Assembly (NCBI RefSeq): GCF_019799925.1
Contig: NZ_JABGCG010000016.1
Coordinates: 1 to 47,380, forward strand
Origin: Blastococcus sp. CPCC 205250
Lineage (GTDB): Bacteria > Actinomycetota > Actinomycetes > Mycobacteriales > Geodermatophilaceae
Reading direction: 5' to 3'
DNA: 47,380 nucleotides
The notes beneath the pieces are model-generated. The model did no database searches, was not told where the DNA came from, and was given only the letters and a program-made list of their open reading frames with translations. A program made the position numbers and the translations under genes. Below, in pieces: positions 7,263 to 16,629 of this stretch. How positions within the stretch are numbered: the first letter of the stretch is position 1; the number at the start of each line of letters is the position of its first letter.

Positions 7263-9617
7263 TCAGACGCTGTCGGCGTCCCTCCGGCGAACCAGAGCAC
7301 CGATCGTCGCCAGCCCCATGACGGCGACGCCGGTGGCGGTCGCCGGGACCACCAGCGACGCACCGGCCGGAGCGTAGGAGATCTCCAGGCGGCCCGCGTC
7401 CGCCCCTGCCGGGATCTGCACGGCGAGCGACGCGCCCTCGACCGCGGTCACCTGCAGCGCCCGGCCGTCAAGCGTCGCCTCCATCCCCGGGTAGTACGGG
7501 GTGCGGAACGCCAGCCGGCCCGGCTCGTCGCCGGTCGAGACGACGTAGACGTCCATCGGCTCACCGACCCGGGCCAGGTCGGTGCTCCACCCGTCCGGGG
7601 ACACCGTGACGCCATCGGCCGCGGTGATGCGGCCCGGCAGGGCGTCGTCGCGCCGGTACTCGGTCCACGGGCCGGTCACGGACCCGGCCTGCCAGGTGGC
7701 GTCGAAGTGCTCGCGGATCTCGCCCGGGGCATTGGCGTTCAGCAGGACCGTGTCCGACGAGAGCAGGTCGATCCAGGCGACGCCGGTGTCGCCGGCCGGG
7801 GCGAGGAGGTCGGCCGGGTCCGAGCACGTCGCCCCCTGGTAGCTGCGACACCAGTGCTCCTCGAGCTGGTCGTGCCACACCGCCAGCGAGCCGAATCCCG
7901 GACGGAACCCGGCGGCCAGGTTGGCGTTGCCGACCATGACCCCGTCGCCCCACCCCCAGTCCGACTCGAACCGCCAGGTGATGACCGTGGCCGTGCCGTC
8001 GACCAGGACCGAACGGTCGGCGTAGTCGTCAGCGTCCGTGCCGAGCCGGTAGCCGTTGTAGAGGGCGCGGAAGGGCTGGTCGCCGGACTCGGTGCCCTCG
8101 AGCGCGTCGACCCGGTCCTGCACGGCGACCATCAGCTGCAGCGAGAGGAGCGGGGCGAGCATGACGAGCACCGCGACCGCGGCGCCCACGGCCGGGCGGA
8201 TGTCCTCCCGCCGCTGCCACACGACGAGCGCCGCCGCCCCGGTGGCGGCCAGGAGCAGGGCGAGCAGGTGCCACTTCCAGAACACCGGGGCGCGGAAGAC
8301 GGCGAGCGCGAACTGAGCCACGACGATGCCGACCGCGACCTTCAGCCGCCCCCGAGTGACCCGTCCCGCGGCCGCGAACGCGATGAGGGCGAGGGCCGGC
8401 AGGAAGACCTCGGCGACGACGACGTAGCGGACGGGGTACCGGAACACCGCGACCATCGTCGGCAGCTGCGTGGCCACCACCGCGGCCAGGTAGACCAGGC
8501 CGGCCGGGAGGACCCCAGGCACGTGCAGCGCGCGGCGCCAGTCCACCAGCGCCAGCATGGGCAGGGCGACGAGCATGGTGGCCATCGACGGGACCAGCCC
8601 GATGTTGCCGCTCCACGCGTTGGTCTGGGCCATCAGCGTGGTGCCGCCGAGCACGACGTCGGCCAGGTTGGAGACCGCGAAGCCGACGTTCCCGATCAGC
8701 GGGTCACCCTCGGGACGGCCCATGACGCTGGACAGCTGCAGCGTGCTCATCAGGGTGGGCAGCGCGACGACACAGCCGCCGAGGGCGGCGACCAGGCGCA
8801 GGACCAGCGCGCGCTCGAGGACCGGCCGCCAGGTGCCGTGCTCACGGCGCCGCTCCAGTAGCTGGCCTACGACGAGCACGACGACGAAGAAGAGCGCGTA
8901 GGGGTTGCCGGAGGTCAGCAGCGCCCAGCTCGAGACCCCGATGGCGAGGATGCCCAGCGCGCCGCGGCTGGAGAGGCCGAACCAGAACCAGGGCAACCAG
9001 GCGATGCTCCAGAGAAGCGGCCACCACGAGCTGCCGTACCAGAGGAAGAAGCCGCTCGAGGCCATGCCGACGGCGCCGGCGACGGCCAGCGGCACCGGGA
9101 CGCGGTGCGTCAGGAGGACGGCGAGGGCGCCGAGCCCGAGCCAGGTGACCGACGCCGCCCCGAAGGCGAAGGAGACGACGAGGAAGTCGTCACTGGTCGC
9201 AGCGAGCGCCTGGATCACCCAGTGCAGGGGGTCGAGGGCCCCGTACTGCATGTCCGCGAGGACGTTGCCGGCCATCCCCTGCTCGGGGTCCAGGAGCGGC
9301 GGTCGGCCGCCCTCGGCATTGCGCCCCAGCCACCAGGTCATGGGCAGGAACTGCGCCAGCGAGTCGTCGACGTAGAAGAAGCGCGGCGCCACGCGCGCCA
9401 GGACGGCGAGCACGACCAGCTGCAGCCCCAGGTAGCTGCCGAGCGCCACGAGCGCCCGTCGCGCCCCGCCGCCGCGACGCACCTCGTCGACGTCCCGGAT
9501 CCGGGTCAGGACGGTCGTCGGCGCGTCCTCCCGCTCTGCGACAGACACGTCGACCACCGTCTCCGAGTTCTCGTAGTTGTCCGGCGCCGGCGTCGTCGCC
9601 AGGGTCCGGAACCGCAC
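7263..9617 (-). CDS. YfhO-like polytopic membrane protein, copy 2
   Basis: A second 784-residue YfhO-like protein, diverged from copy 1 but with the same plan: FFYVDDSLAQF and LLDPEQGMAGN after the first helix, SSGFFLWYGSSWW in the membrane part, FRPGFGSLAVW in the soluble part, and a C-terminal beta domain with YYPGMEATLDGRAL before the last helix. The predicted role is transfer of a sugar from a lipid carrier to an envelope acceptor, known only by analogy with YfhO. The GTG at 9617 lacks a clear ribosome site; in-frame GTGs at residues 21 and 24 (9557 and 9548) are alternatives, the latter with GGAG at a long 12-base spacing. It converges on the acyltransferase across the gene-poor region. 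Confidence 0.75.
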   Translation of the reverse strand: MRFRTLATTPAPDNYENSETVVDVSVAEREDAPTTVLTRIRDVDEVRRGGGARRALVALGSYLGLQLVVLAVLARVAPRFFYVDDSLAQFLPMTWWLGRNAEGGRPPLLDPEQGMAGNVLADMQYGALDPLHWVIQALAATSDDFLVVSFAFGAASVTWLGLGALAVLLTHRVPVPLAVAGAVGMASSGFFLWYGSSWWPLLWSIAWLPWFWFGLSSRGALGILAIGVSSWALLTSGNPYALFFVVVLVVGQLLERRREHGTWRPVLERALVLRLVAALGGCVVALPTLMSTLQLSSVMGRPEGDPLIGNVGFAVSNLADVVLGGTTLMAQTNAWSGNIGLVPSMATMLVALPMLALVDWRRALHVPGVLPAGLVYLAAVVATQLPTMVAVFRYPVRYVVVAEVFLPALALIAFAAAGRVTRGRLKVAVGIVVAQFALAVFRAPVFWKWHLLALLLAATGAAALVVWQRREDIRPAVGAAVAVLVMLAPLLSLQLMVAVQDRVDALEGTESGDQPFRALYNGYRLGTDADDYADRSVLVDGTATVITWRFESDWGWGDGVMVGNANLAAGFRPGFGSLAVWHDQLEEHWCRSYQGATCSDPADLLAPAGDTGVAWIDLLSSDTVLLNANAPGEIREHFDATWQAGSVTGPWTEYRRDDALPGRITAADGVTVSPDGWSTDLARVGEPMDVYVVSTGDEPGRLAFRTPYYPGMEATLDGRALQVTAVEGASLAVQIPAGADAGRLEISYAPAGASLVVPATATGVAVMGLATIGALVRRRDADSV

Positions 9618-9884
9618 CCGGTGCCACCGATGCCGACGGCGGGCCTCGCCAGGCTGACGGGCGCTGCGCGCACCGGCGGCCTGCGACCCGACGGCCGTCG
9701 GACGACCGTGCGTTCCGGCCCTGGACCGTCGCCGCCGACTGTAACCGCGGCCGGCGGGCAGCGGGCCGAACCGGTCCGGCTCGCTGCCCCGCTGTCCCCG
9801 TGGCCCACAACCGTCCCACCGACCACCTGCCGGTCCGCGGACGGCCGCGCCCCGGGCGCCCGTCGGACGGCATCGCCGAGGTGC

Positions 9885-11054
9885 CTACCGCAGGAGGCTG
9901 CGGGCGATCACCATGCGCTGGATCTGGTTCGTGCCCTCGTAGATCTGGGTGATCTTGGCGTCGCGCATCATCCGCTCGACCGGGAAGTCCTGCGTGTACC
10001 CGGCGCCGCCGAACAGCTGGACGGCGTCGGTGGTCACCTTCATCGCGACGTCGGAGGCGAAGGCCTTGGCGGCGGCGCACAGCCGGCCCAGGTCGGGGTC
10101 GACCCGGCCGCCGTCGTGGGCGGCCTCGCCGCGGGCGGCGGCGACGTAGACCAGGTGCCGGGCGGCCTCGATCTGCATGGCCATGTCGGCGAGCATGAAC
10201 TGCACGCCCTGGTTGTCGGCGACCGCACGGCCGAACTGCTTGCGCTCGCGGGTGTAGTCGACCGCGGCGTCCAGGGCGCCCTGCGCGACGCCGACGGCCT
10301 GGGCGCCGATGGTCGGCCGGGTGAAGTCCAGCGTCCGCAGCGCGGTCTTGAAGCCGGTCCCCTCGGCCCCGATGATCCGGTCGGCCGGGATGGTGCAGTC
10401 GGTGAAGTAGAGCTCGCAGGTGGGCGAGCCCTTGATGCCCATCTTCTTCTCCTTGGGGCCCACCTCGAAGCCCGGGTCGTCGCGGTGCACGACGAAGGCG
10501 GAGATGCCGTTGGCCCGCTTCTCCGGGTCGGTGACGGCCATGACCGTGTACCACTCGGAGACCCCGGAGTTGGTGATCCAGGCCTTGGTGCCGTTGAGCA
10601 CCCAGGTGTCGCCGTCGCGCCGGGCGCGGGTCTTCATCGCCGCGGCGTCGGACCCGGCCTCCCGCTCGGACAGCCCGTAGCTGATCATCGCCCGGCCCTC
10701 GGCGATGCTGGGCAGCACCCGCTGCTTCAGCTCCTCCGACGCCGACAGCAGGATCGGCATCGAGCCGAGCTTGTTGACCGCGGGGATGAGCGAGGCGCTG
10801 ACGTCGACCCGGGCGACCTCCTCGATGACGATGCAGGTCGCGATCGCGTCGGCGCCCTCACCGCCGTAGGCCTCGGGGATGTGGGTGGCGTGGAAGCCGG
10901 CCGCCGTGAGGGCCTTCTGCGCCTCGATCGGGTAGCGCGAGTCGGCGTCGACCTCGGCGGCGAACGGCTCGATCTCCCGCTCGGCGATGTCGCGGACCGC
11001 GGCCCGGATCGCGTCGTGCTCCTCGGTCAGCTGGTACAGCCCGGTGGTGCTCAC
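9885..11054 (-). CDS. Acyl-CoA dehydrogenase (FadE25-like)
   Basis: A 389-residue FAD enzyme that makes the 2,3-double bond in acyl-CoA in beta-oxidation or branched-chain amino acid breakdown. It shows the family order: N-terminal helical domain (EEHDAIRAAVRDIAE), beta domain (ISYGLSEREAGSD, WITNSG), and a C-terminal helical domain ending in QIYEGTNQIQR, where the Glu of IYEGT is the usual catalytic base. The GTG at 11054 follows TAGCAT by six bases, which suggests a leaderless start. It sits downstream of purE on the same strand, as fadE25 does next to purE/purK in mycobacteria. Substrate chain length cannot be read from sequence. Confidence 0.93.
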   Translation of the reverse strand: MSTTGLYQLTEEHDAIRAAVRDIAEREIEPFAAEVDADSRYPIEAQKALTAAGFHATHIPEAYGGEGADAIATCIVIEEVARVDVSASLIPAVNKLGSMPILLSASEELKQRVLPSIAEGRAMISYGLSEREAGSDAAAMKTRARRDGDTWVLNGTKAWITNSGVSEWYTVMAVTDPEKRANGISAFVVHRDDPGFEVGPKEKKMGIKGSPTCELYFTDCTIPADRIIGAEGTGFKTALRTLDFTRPTIGAQAVGVAQGALDAAVDYTRERKQFGRAVADNQGVQFMLADMAMQIEAARHLVYVAAARGEAAHDGGRVDPDLGRLCAAAKAFASDVAMKVTTDAVQLFGGAGYTQDFPVERMMRDAKITQIYEGTNQIQRMVIARSLLR

Positions 11055-11060
11055 GGACCG

Positions 11061-11066
11061 ATGCTA
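11061..11066 (-). promoter_or_regulatory. -10 element for a leaderless acyl-CoA dehydrogenase transcript
   Basis: TAGCAT fits TAnnnT and its last base is six bases before the GTG at 11054. No ribosome site is present between them, so transcription and translation probably start at nearly the same base. Confidence 0.5.
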
Positions 11067-11092
11067 TGACGTCCACGTAGCCCCGGTGGCGC

Positions 11093-11608
11093 TCAGCCGG
11101 GGGTGACCTCGGTCGCCAGCCGCTCCTGCAGCGCCGCGTCGCGGGCGACGACCTGCTCGGCGAGGTCGGCCTGGAACCGCTCGACGGCGGCGCGCAGCGT
11201 GTCGTCGGAGGCGGCGAGGATGCGCACCGCGAGCAGGCCGGCGTTGCGGCCGCCGCCGATGGAGACGGTGGCCACCGGGACGCCGGCCGGCATCTGCACG
11301 ATGGAGAGCAGGCTGTCCAGGCCGTCGAGCCGGTCCAGCGGCCGCGGGACGCCGATCACCGGCAGCGGGGTCGCCGCGGCGACCATGCCCGGCAGGTGGG
11401 CCGCTCCCCCGGCGCCGGCGACGACGACCCGCAGCCCCCGGCCCGCGGCGGACTCGGCGTAGTCGAGCATCCGGCGCGGGGTGCGGTGCGCGGAGACGAC
11501 GTGGACCTCGTACGGGACGCCGAACTCCGCGAGCGCCTGGGCCGCGGGCTGCATCATCGGCCAGTCGGAGTCGCTGCCCATGACGATGCCGACCAGGGGA
11601 TCCGCCAC
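11093..11608 (-). CDS. purE: N5-carboxyaminoimidazole ribonucleotide mutase
   Basis: A 171-residue class I PurE, which moves the carboxyl group of N5-CAIR to give CAIR in de novo purine synthesis. The family signatures are complete: GIVMGSDSDWPMM at residues 6-18, VVSAHRTPRRM, AGAGGAAHLPGMVAA, and MPAGVPVATVSIGG. The GTG at 11608 follows GGAG by four bases and lies 8 bases after the purK stop, so the two are translated from one message and act in consecutive steps. Confidence 0.96.
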   Translation of the reverse strand: MADPLVGIVMGSDSDWPMMQPAAQALAEFGVPYEVHVVSAHRTPRRMLDYAESAAGRGLRVVVAGAGGAAHLPGMVAAATPLPVIGVPRPLDRLDGLDSLLSIVQMPAGVPVATVSIGGGRNAGLLAVRILAASDDTLRAAVERFQADLAEQVVARDAALQERLATEVTPG

Positions 11609-11616
11609 GGTGCTCC

Positions 11617-12849
11617 TCAGTGCTCCTCGGGGGGGAAGGCGAAGGCCGGGTCGACGACGCCGTCGGCCAGGTAGCGCGCGGCGGCCACGGCGCGGGCCCG
11701 CACCTGCGCCGGGTCCTCGCCCAGGGCGGTGACGTGGCCGAGCTTGCGGCCCCGCCGCTGGCCCTTGCCGTACCAGTGCAGCTTGACGTCGGGCCAGTGC
11801 GCCATGAGGTGGTGCACCCGCTCGTCCAGGCCGGGACCGGCCCAGTCCGGGCCGGAGGCGTCGCCGCCCAGGACGTTGGCCATGACGACGACCGGCGCGG
11901 TCATCGCGGTGGAGCCCAGCGGGTAGTCCAGGACGGCGCGCAGGTGCTGCTCGAACTGGCTGGTCCGGGCGCCCTCGATCGTCCAGTGCCCGGAGTTGTG
12001 CGGGCGCATGGCCAGCTCGTTGACCACGACGCCGCCGGGTGTCTGGAACAGCTCGACCGCCATCAGGCCGACCACCCCGAGCCGCTCGGCGATCCGGATC
12101 GCGAGCTCCTGCGCGGCGGTGGCCGTCTCCTCGTCCAGGCCCGGGGCGGGGGCCAGCACCTCGGTGTTGATCCCGTCGCGCTGCACCGTCTCGACCACCG
12201 GCCAGACCGCGACCTGCCCGAAGGGCGACCGCGCGACCTGGACCGCGAGCTCGCGGACCATGTCCACCCGCTCCTCGACCAGCAGCGTGCCGTGCCGCTC
12301 GAGCAGGGCGAGGGCCGCGTCGAGGTCGTCGGCCACGAAGACGCCGTGCCCGTCGTAGCCGCCGCGCGGGGTCTTGAGGACGACCGGCCAGCCGGTAGCG
12401 CCGGCGAAGTCGGCGATGCCGGTGTCGGTGGTGACCTCGGCCCAGGCCGGCTGCGGCTCCCCCGCCTGCTCCAGCGCGCGGCGCAGGACCAGCTTGTCCT
12501 GCGCGTGCACGAGCGCGGCCGCGCCGGGCGCGACGCGGACGCCGTCGGCCTCCAGCACCCGCAGGTGCTCGGTCGGCACGTGCTCGTGGTCGAAGGTGAG
12601 CACGGTGGCCCCGGCCGCCGCGGCGCGCAGCGCGCCCAGGTCGCGGTGGTCGCCCAGCACGACGTCGGCGGCGACGAGGGCGGCGGACTCGGCCGGGTCC
12701 GTGGCCAGCACGCGCAGGGACTGGCCGAGCGCGATCGCCGCCTGGTGGGTCATCCGGGCCAGCTGCCCCCCGCCCACCATCGCCACCACGGGCAGTCCGG
12801 TGCGGGGGTCCAGCGGCGCCGCGCCGGGCCGGTCGGAGGGAGGCAGCAT
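11617..12849 (-). CDS. purK: 5-(carboxyamino)imidazole ribonucleotide synthase
   Basis: A 410-residue ATP-grasp enzyme that carboxylates AIR with ATP and bicarbonate to N5-CAIR, the substrate of PurE just downstream. Visible signatures include VAMVGGGQLARM near residue 22, TFDHEHVPTEHL, LKTPRGGYDGHGV, and ELAMRPHNSGHWTIEGARTS in the metal and ATP-binding part. Length is normal for the family. TAGCCT lies ten bases before the ATG, so the leader would be only a few bases. It heads the purK-purE pair. Confidence 0.96.
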   Translation of the reverse strand: MLPPSDRPGAAPLDPRTGLPVVAMVGGGQLARMTHQAAIALGQSLRVLATDPAESAALVAADVVLGDHRDLGALRAAAAGATVLTFDHEHVPTEHLRVLEADGVRVAPGAAALVHAQDKLVLRRALEQAGEPQPAWAEVTTDTGIADFAGATGWPVVLKTPRGGYDGHGVFVADDLDAALALLERHGTLLVEERVDMVRELAVQVARSPFGQVAVWPVVETVQRDGINTEVLAPAPGLDEETATAAQELAIRIAERLGVVGLMAVELFQTPGGVVVNELAMRPHNSGHWTIEGARTSQFEQHLRAVLDYPLGSTAMTAPVVVMANVLGGDASGPDWAGPGLDERVHHLMAHWPDVKLHWYGKGQRRGRKLGHVTALGEDPAQVRARAVAAARYLADGVVDPAFAFPPEEH

Positions 12850-12859
12850 GATGCCGCCG

Positions 12860-12865
12860 AGGCTA
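12860..12865 (-). promoter_or_regulatory. Possible -10 element for purK-purE
   Basis: TAGCCT lies ten bases before the purK ATG at 12849. The expected 5' leader would be about three bases, nearly leaderless. Confidence 0.4.
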
Positions 12866-12879
12866 GCGGGGGACGCCGG

Positions 12880-13590
12880 TCAGCTCTGCGCGGAGTCCAG
12901 GACCGCGGCACGGATGCGGGTCCCGACGAGATCGGCGACCTCCTGGGTGGGGTGGATGCCGTCCCCGCTCGAGCCCGCCGCCCAGGTGCCCTGCGCGGTG
13001 GCGATCCCGCTCCAGGGGTCCACGTACTCCCAGCCCTGCTCCCCGGCCAGTGCCTGGAGGGCCTCGTTGTACTGCCGGGCCTCCATGGGAAACCGGTCCA
13101 GCGGCGGGATGGCGGACACGACCACCTCGGCGACGCCCGCCGTGGCCACGATGTCCAGCAGTTCGTCCCGGGACCGCCCCCAGGGCAGCTCCCCCTGGAC
13201 GTCGTTCGTCCCTCCCATCACCACCAGGACGTCGGCGTCCAGTGGCTCGACGCCGGCGCGCATGTCCGAGGTGCGCGCCCCGGGCACCGCCCATCCGCCG
13301 CGCAGCTGCAGCGGCGGGACGTCGGCGGCCGGCACCCACGAGGTCGCACCACCCACGTCGGTGCTGCCGACCGGACCGCCGGCACCTGCGGTCAGCGAGT
13401 CACCGACGACGCCGAAGCGCACGACGTCGAGCCGCGGTGCTCCTCCGGTCGCGCCGCCGTCGTCCTCCGCCGACGGGGTGCTCCCGCCGGCCACCTCCAC
13501 CGCACAGGCCGCCAGTGCGGCCATCGCCAGGACGAGGACGAGCAGGAGGCACGAGGGCGCCGACACAGCGGGACGGGGGATCAGACGCAT
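12880..13590 (-). CDS. SGNH/GDSL-type hydrolase lipoprotein
   Basis: A 236-residue SGNH hydrolase. The N-terminus is a lipoprotein signal: long hydrophobic core and lipobox LAAC with Cys29, followed by a Ser/Gly/Asp-rich linker. The catalytic blocks are complete: GDSLTAG (Ser65), the oxyanion Gly in VPGART (about 104), GGTND (Asn129), and DGIHPT (Asp210, His213). It is expected to be an esterase or lipase-like enzyme anchored on the outer face of the membrane; the ester substrate is unknown. GGAG lies nine bases before the ATG. It sits between purK and sbcC on the same strand without obvious functional link. Confidence 0.85.
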   Translation of the reverse strand: MRLIPRPAVSAPSCLLLVLVLAMAALAACAVEVAGGSTPSAEDDGGATGGAPRLDVVRFGVVGDSLTAGAGGPVGSTDVGGATSWVPAADVPPLQLRGGWAVPGARTSDMRAGVEPLDADVLVVMGGTNDVQGELPWGRSRDELLDIVATAGVAEVVVSAIPPLDRFPMEARQYNEALQALAGEQGWEYVDPWSGIATAQGTWAAGSSGDGIHPTQEVADLVGTRIRAAVLDSAQS

Positions 13591-13668
13591 GCGCCGAGTC
13601 TCCCGGCCGGTACACGCCGGAGGTCCACCGGATCCCCGTGGCCGACCGACCTGACCCGCGGTCGGGGC

Positions 13669-16629
13669 TCAGCTCGCCAGCCGGGAACCCGACCGGCCCG
13701 TGACGACCTCGAGCCGGGTGGAGATGCGGGTCCGCAGCTCCTCCACGTGGCTGATCACGCCGACGGTCCGGCCGCCCCGCCGCAACTCGTCCAGCACGTC
13801 CATCACCGCGTCGAGGGCACCCGCATCGAGCGTGCCGAACCCCTCGTCGACGAACAGGGTGTCCATCTGCACGCCGCCGCTCTCGGCGGTGACGACGTCG
13901 GCCAGCCCCAGCGCGAGGGCCAGGGACGCCATGAAGCTCTCCCCGCCGGAGAGGGTCTTGGTCGGCCGCACCGTGCCGGTGTACTCGTCGAACACCTCGA
14001 GCCCGAGGCCGCCGCGGGCACCGTGCCGGCCCTGCGCGTCGCTGTGCCGGAACGTGTACCGGTCGCCCGACATCTCCAGCAGGCGGCGGCTGGCCACCTC
14101 CGCGACCTGCTCCAGCCGCGCGGCGAGGACGAACGACTGCAGCCGCATCCGCAGGGTGTTGGCACCGCGGCCGTTGACCAGGTCGGCGAGCCCGGCGACC
14201 TGGTCGGCCACGCTGCGACACTCGTGCAGCCGCACCTCGGCGGCGACGACGTCGCCGGCCAGGGCGTCGAGGTCGGCCGAGCAGCGGCGGGCGCGGTCCA
14301 GCGCCGCGACGGCCTCCTCCCGGGCGGCCGTGGCCGCGGCGCACCGCGCCTCGGCGGCCGGCAGGTCCGGCGCGGGCGGGAGCCCGGCGAGCTCGGGGTC
14401 GGCGAGGACGCGTTGCACCGCGTCGCGGGCCCGTTCGTGCGCGGTGACCCGCTCCTCGAGCGCCGCGAGGTCCGCCGGGTCGCACAGGGCACCGGCCGCC
14501 TCGCCGGCGTCGGCGAAGCCGACCGCGGCCGCACGCTCCCCCGCGATGCGCCGGGTGGAGTCCGCGGTGACCCGCGCCCGGAGCTCGGCGGACTGCGCGT
14601 CGAGGACCGCCTCGCAGCGCTCGGCGGCGGTGGTGAGCCGGCGGGCGCGGGTGGCGAGGTCGGGGTCGTCGCCGCGGACGGCGTCCAGCCGGGAGGTCAG
14701 CGCCGCCAGCTCCGCCTCCCCCGCGGCCCGCTCGGCGCTGCGGCTGCCCAGCTCCTCGCGGTCGGCGGCGAGCCGGGCGGCGAGCGCGTCGCGCTCCCCG
14801 GTCAGCTCGGCCAGACGCGCACGGGCCGCGGGCAGCTCCCCGGCGGTGGCGCCCACCTCGGCCAGGACCCGGCCGGCCTCCGCGGCGGCGGCCTCCAGCT
14901 CGGCGAGCGGGCGCTCCCCCGCGCGGGCGCGCAGCACCGCCAGCTCCCGCCCGAGCGTCTCGGCCGCGGCGGCGGCCGCGGTCGACGCGGCCTCGGCGGC
15001 GTCGGCGGCCTCCCGCGCACGGTCCTCGTCCTCGGCCGACACCGCCGGCCCCGCGTGCACGGCCCTGCGCGGGTGCTCGACGGCGCCGCAGACCGGGCAG
15101 TCGGCGCCGTCGACCAGGCCCGCGGCCAGCTCGGCGGCCATGCCGTCGAGCCGGCGGGTGCGCAGGTCGAGCAGCTCCTCGCGGGCGGCCAGCCGGTGCT
15201 CGCGGGCGGCCTCGGCGGCGGCCCGCGCCCGGGCCAGCCGGCCGGCCAGCCGCTCGGCGTCCCGCCCGGCCGCGAGCGCGGCCCGGGCCGCCTCGGCGTC
15301 GGCGGTGCGGGCGGGGACGGCGACCGCCGCCGCGGCCGCGGTGTCGACCCGGGTCTGGGCCTGCGCGATCGCGCCGGGCAGCCCCGCCAGGACCTCCTCG
15401 GCGGCGGTGCAGCGCCCGGCGAGCCTGGTGGCCGCGGCGGCTGCCCGCGCCGTCCGGCGGGCCAGGTCGTGGGCGCGGTCGGCCTCGGGCTGCAGCGCGC
15501 GGGCCGCGGCGGCGTCGTCGCGCAGCCGACGCGCCAGGTCGGCAGCCGGGTCGCCCTCCTCACCGGTGGCGGCCCAGGCCCGGCGGGCCGACGCCAGGTC
15601 GGCGGCGGCGCGCTCGGCGTCGAGGGCGGCGCGGCCGGCGGACTCGAGCGCGTCGCGGAGCAGCTCGGCGCGGCGGCCGGCGTCGAGCCGCGCGCGCACC
15701 GGCGCCAGGGTCGGCTCCACGGCGCTGAGCCGGGTGAGCTCCTGCTCGGCGCGGGCGCGACGGGTGTGCCGGTCGGCCACGAGCCGGGCGGCGGCCAGGG
15801 CCTGGCCCGCGGCGGTGGCGGCCGCGGCTGCGGCGTCGGCCGCCTCGCCGGCGTCGGTCAGGGCGGAGGCGGCGCGCCCGCGCAGCCGGCTGACCCAGGC
15901 GTCGACCGGACCGCCCGGATCGGCCCCCACGAGCTCGGGGGCGAGCTCCTCGGGAACGTCGGCGTCGGCGGTCTGGGCGACCCGGGCGAGCAGGGTGGAC
16001 AGCCGCAGCCGCTCGCCGCGCAGCGCCTCCTCGGCGGCCCGCCGCTCCCCGGCCAGCCAGTCCTCCACGCGGGCGAACCGACCGACGTCGAACAGGGTGC
16101 GCAACAGCTCGCCGCGGGCGTCGGGCTCGGCCCGCAGGAACCGGGCGAAGTCACCCTGCGGCAGCAGCACCACCTGGCAGAACTGGTGGACGTCGAGCCC
16201 GAGCCGGGTGCGCAGGTGCTCGGCGCCCTCGTCGATGCGGGTGCTCACCGCCTCCCAGCCGTCGGGGCCGAGCCGCTGCACGAGCAGCCGGGCCGGCTCG
16301 GTGGTCGTGCCGGTGCCGCGCTTCTTCGGCCGGGTCTGCTCCGGGCGGCGGGTGACCAGCAGCCGCTCCCCGCCGAGACTCAGCTCGCAGCTGACCTCGG
16401 TGCGGGTGCCGGCGTCGGCGTGGTCGCTGCGCAGGCGCTTGACCTCGCCGCGCGCTCCCGGGACGGTGCCGTAGAGGGCGAAGACGACCGCGTCGAGCAG
16501 CGTCGTCTTCCCCGCGCCCGTGGGGCCCCACAGCAGGAACAGCCCGTCGCGGCCGACCTCGTCGAGGTCGACGTCCTCCGTGCCGGGGAAGGGGCCGAAG
16601 GCGGTGAGCGACAGCCGGTGCAGCCTCAC
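13669..16629 (-). CDS. sbcC: Exonuclease SbcCD subunit C
   Basis: A 986-residue SMC-like ATPase, the Rad50-type partner of SbcD in cutting DNA ends and hairpins. Walker A GPTGAGKTT is at residues 35-43; long Ala/Glu/Arg coiled coils flank a zinc-hook CPVCG near residue 510; the ABC signature LSGGESF is near 893 and the Walker B region LFVDEGFGTLD near 923. The GTG at 16629 is chosen because it overlaps the sbcD stop (GTGA); the frame is open upstream but that stretch is sbcD antiphase. The coding strand is so Ala/Arg-rich that long open frames occur opposite it; those are not genes. Confidence 0.95.
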   Translation of the reverse strand: MRLHRLSLTAFGPFPGTEDVDLDEVGRDGLFLLWGPTGAGKTTLLDAVVFALYGTVPGARGEVKRLRSDHADAGTRTEVSCELSLGGERLLVTRRPEQTRPKKRGTGTTTEPARLLVQRLGPDGWEAVSTRIDEGAEHLRTRLGLDVHQFCQVVLLPQGDFARFLRAEPDARGELLRTLFDVGRFARVEDWLAGERRAAEEALRGERLRLSTLLARVAQTADADVPEELAPELVGADPGGPVDAWVSRLRGRAASALTDAGEAADAAAAAATAAGQALAAARLVADRHTRRARAEQELTRLSAVEPTLAPVRARLDAGRRAELLRDALESAGRAALDAERAAADLASARRAWAATGEEGDPAADLARRLRDDAAAARALQPEADRAHDLARRTARAAAAATRLAGRCTAAEEVLAGLPGAIAQAQTRVDTAAAAAVAVPARTADAEAARAALAAGRDAERLAGRLARARAAAEAAREHRLAAREELLDLRTRRLDGMAAELAAGLVDGADCPVCGAVEHPRRAVHAGPAVSAEDEDRAREAADAAEAASTAAAAAAETLGRELAVLRARAGERPLAELEAAAAEAGRVLAEVGATAGELPAARARLAELTGERDALAARLAADREELGSRSAERAAGEAELAALTSRLDAVRGDDPDLATRARRLTTAAERCEAVLDAQSAELRARVTADSTRRIAGERAAAVGFADAGEAAGALCDPADLAALEERVTAHERARDAVQRVLADPELAGLPPAPDLPAAEARCAAATAAREEAVAALDRARRCSADLDALAGDVVAAEVRLHECRSVADQVAGLADLVNGRGANTLRMRLQSFVLAARLEQVAEVASRRLLEMSGDRYTFRHSDAQGRHGARGGLGLEVFDEYTGTVRPTKTLSGGESFMASLALALGLADVVTAESGGVQMDTLFVDEGFGTLDAGALDAVMDVLDELRRGGRTVGVISHVEELRTRISTRLEVVTGRSGSRLAS

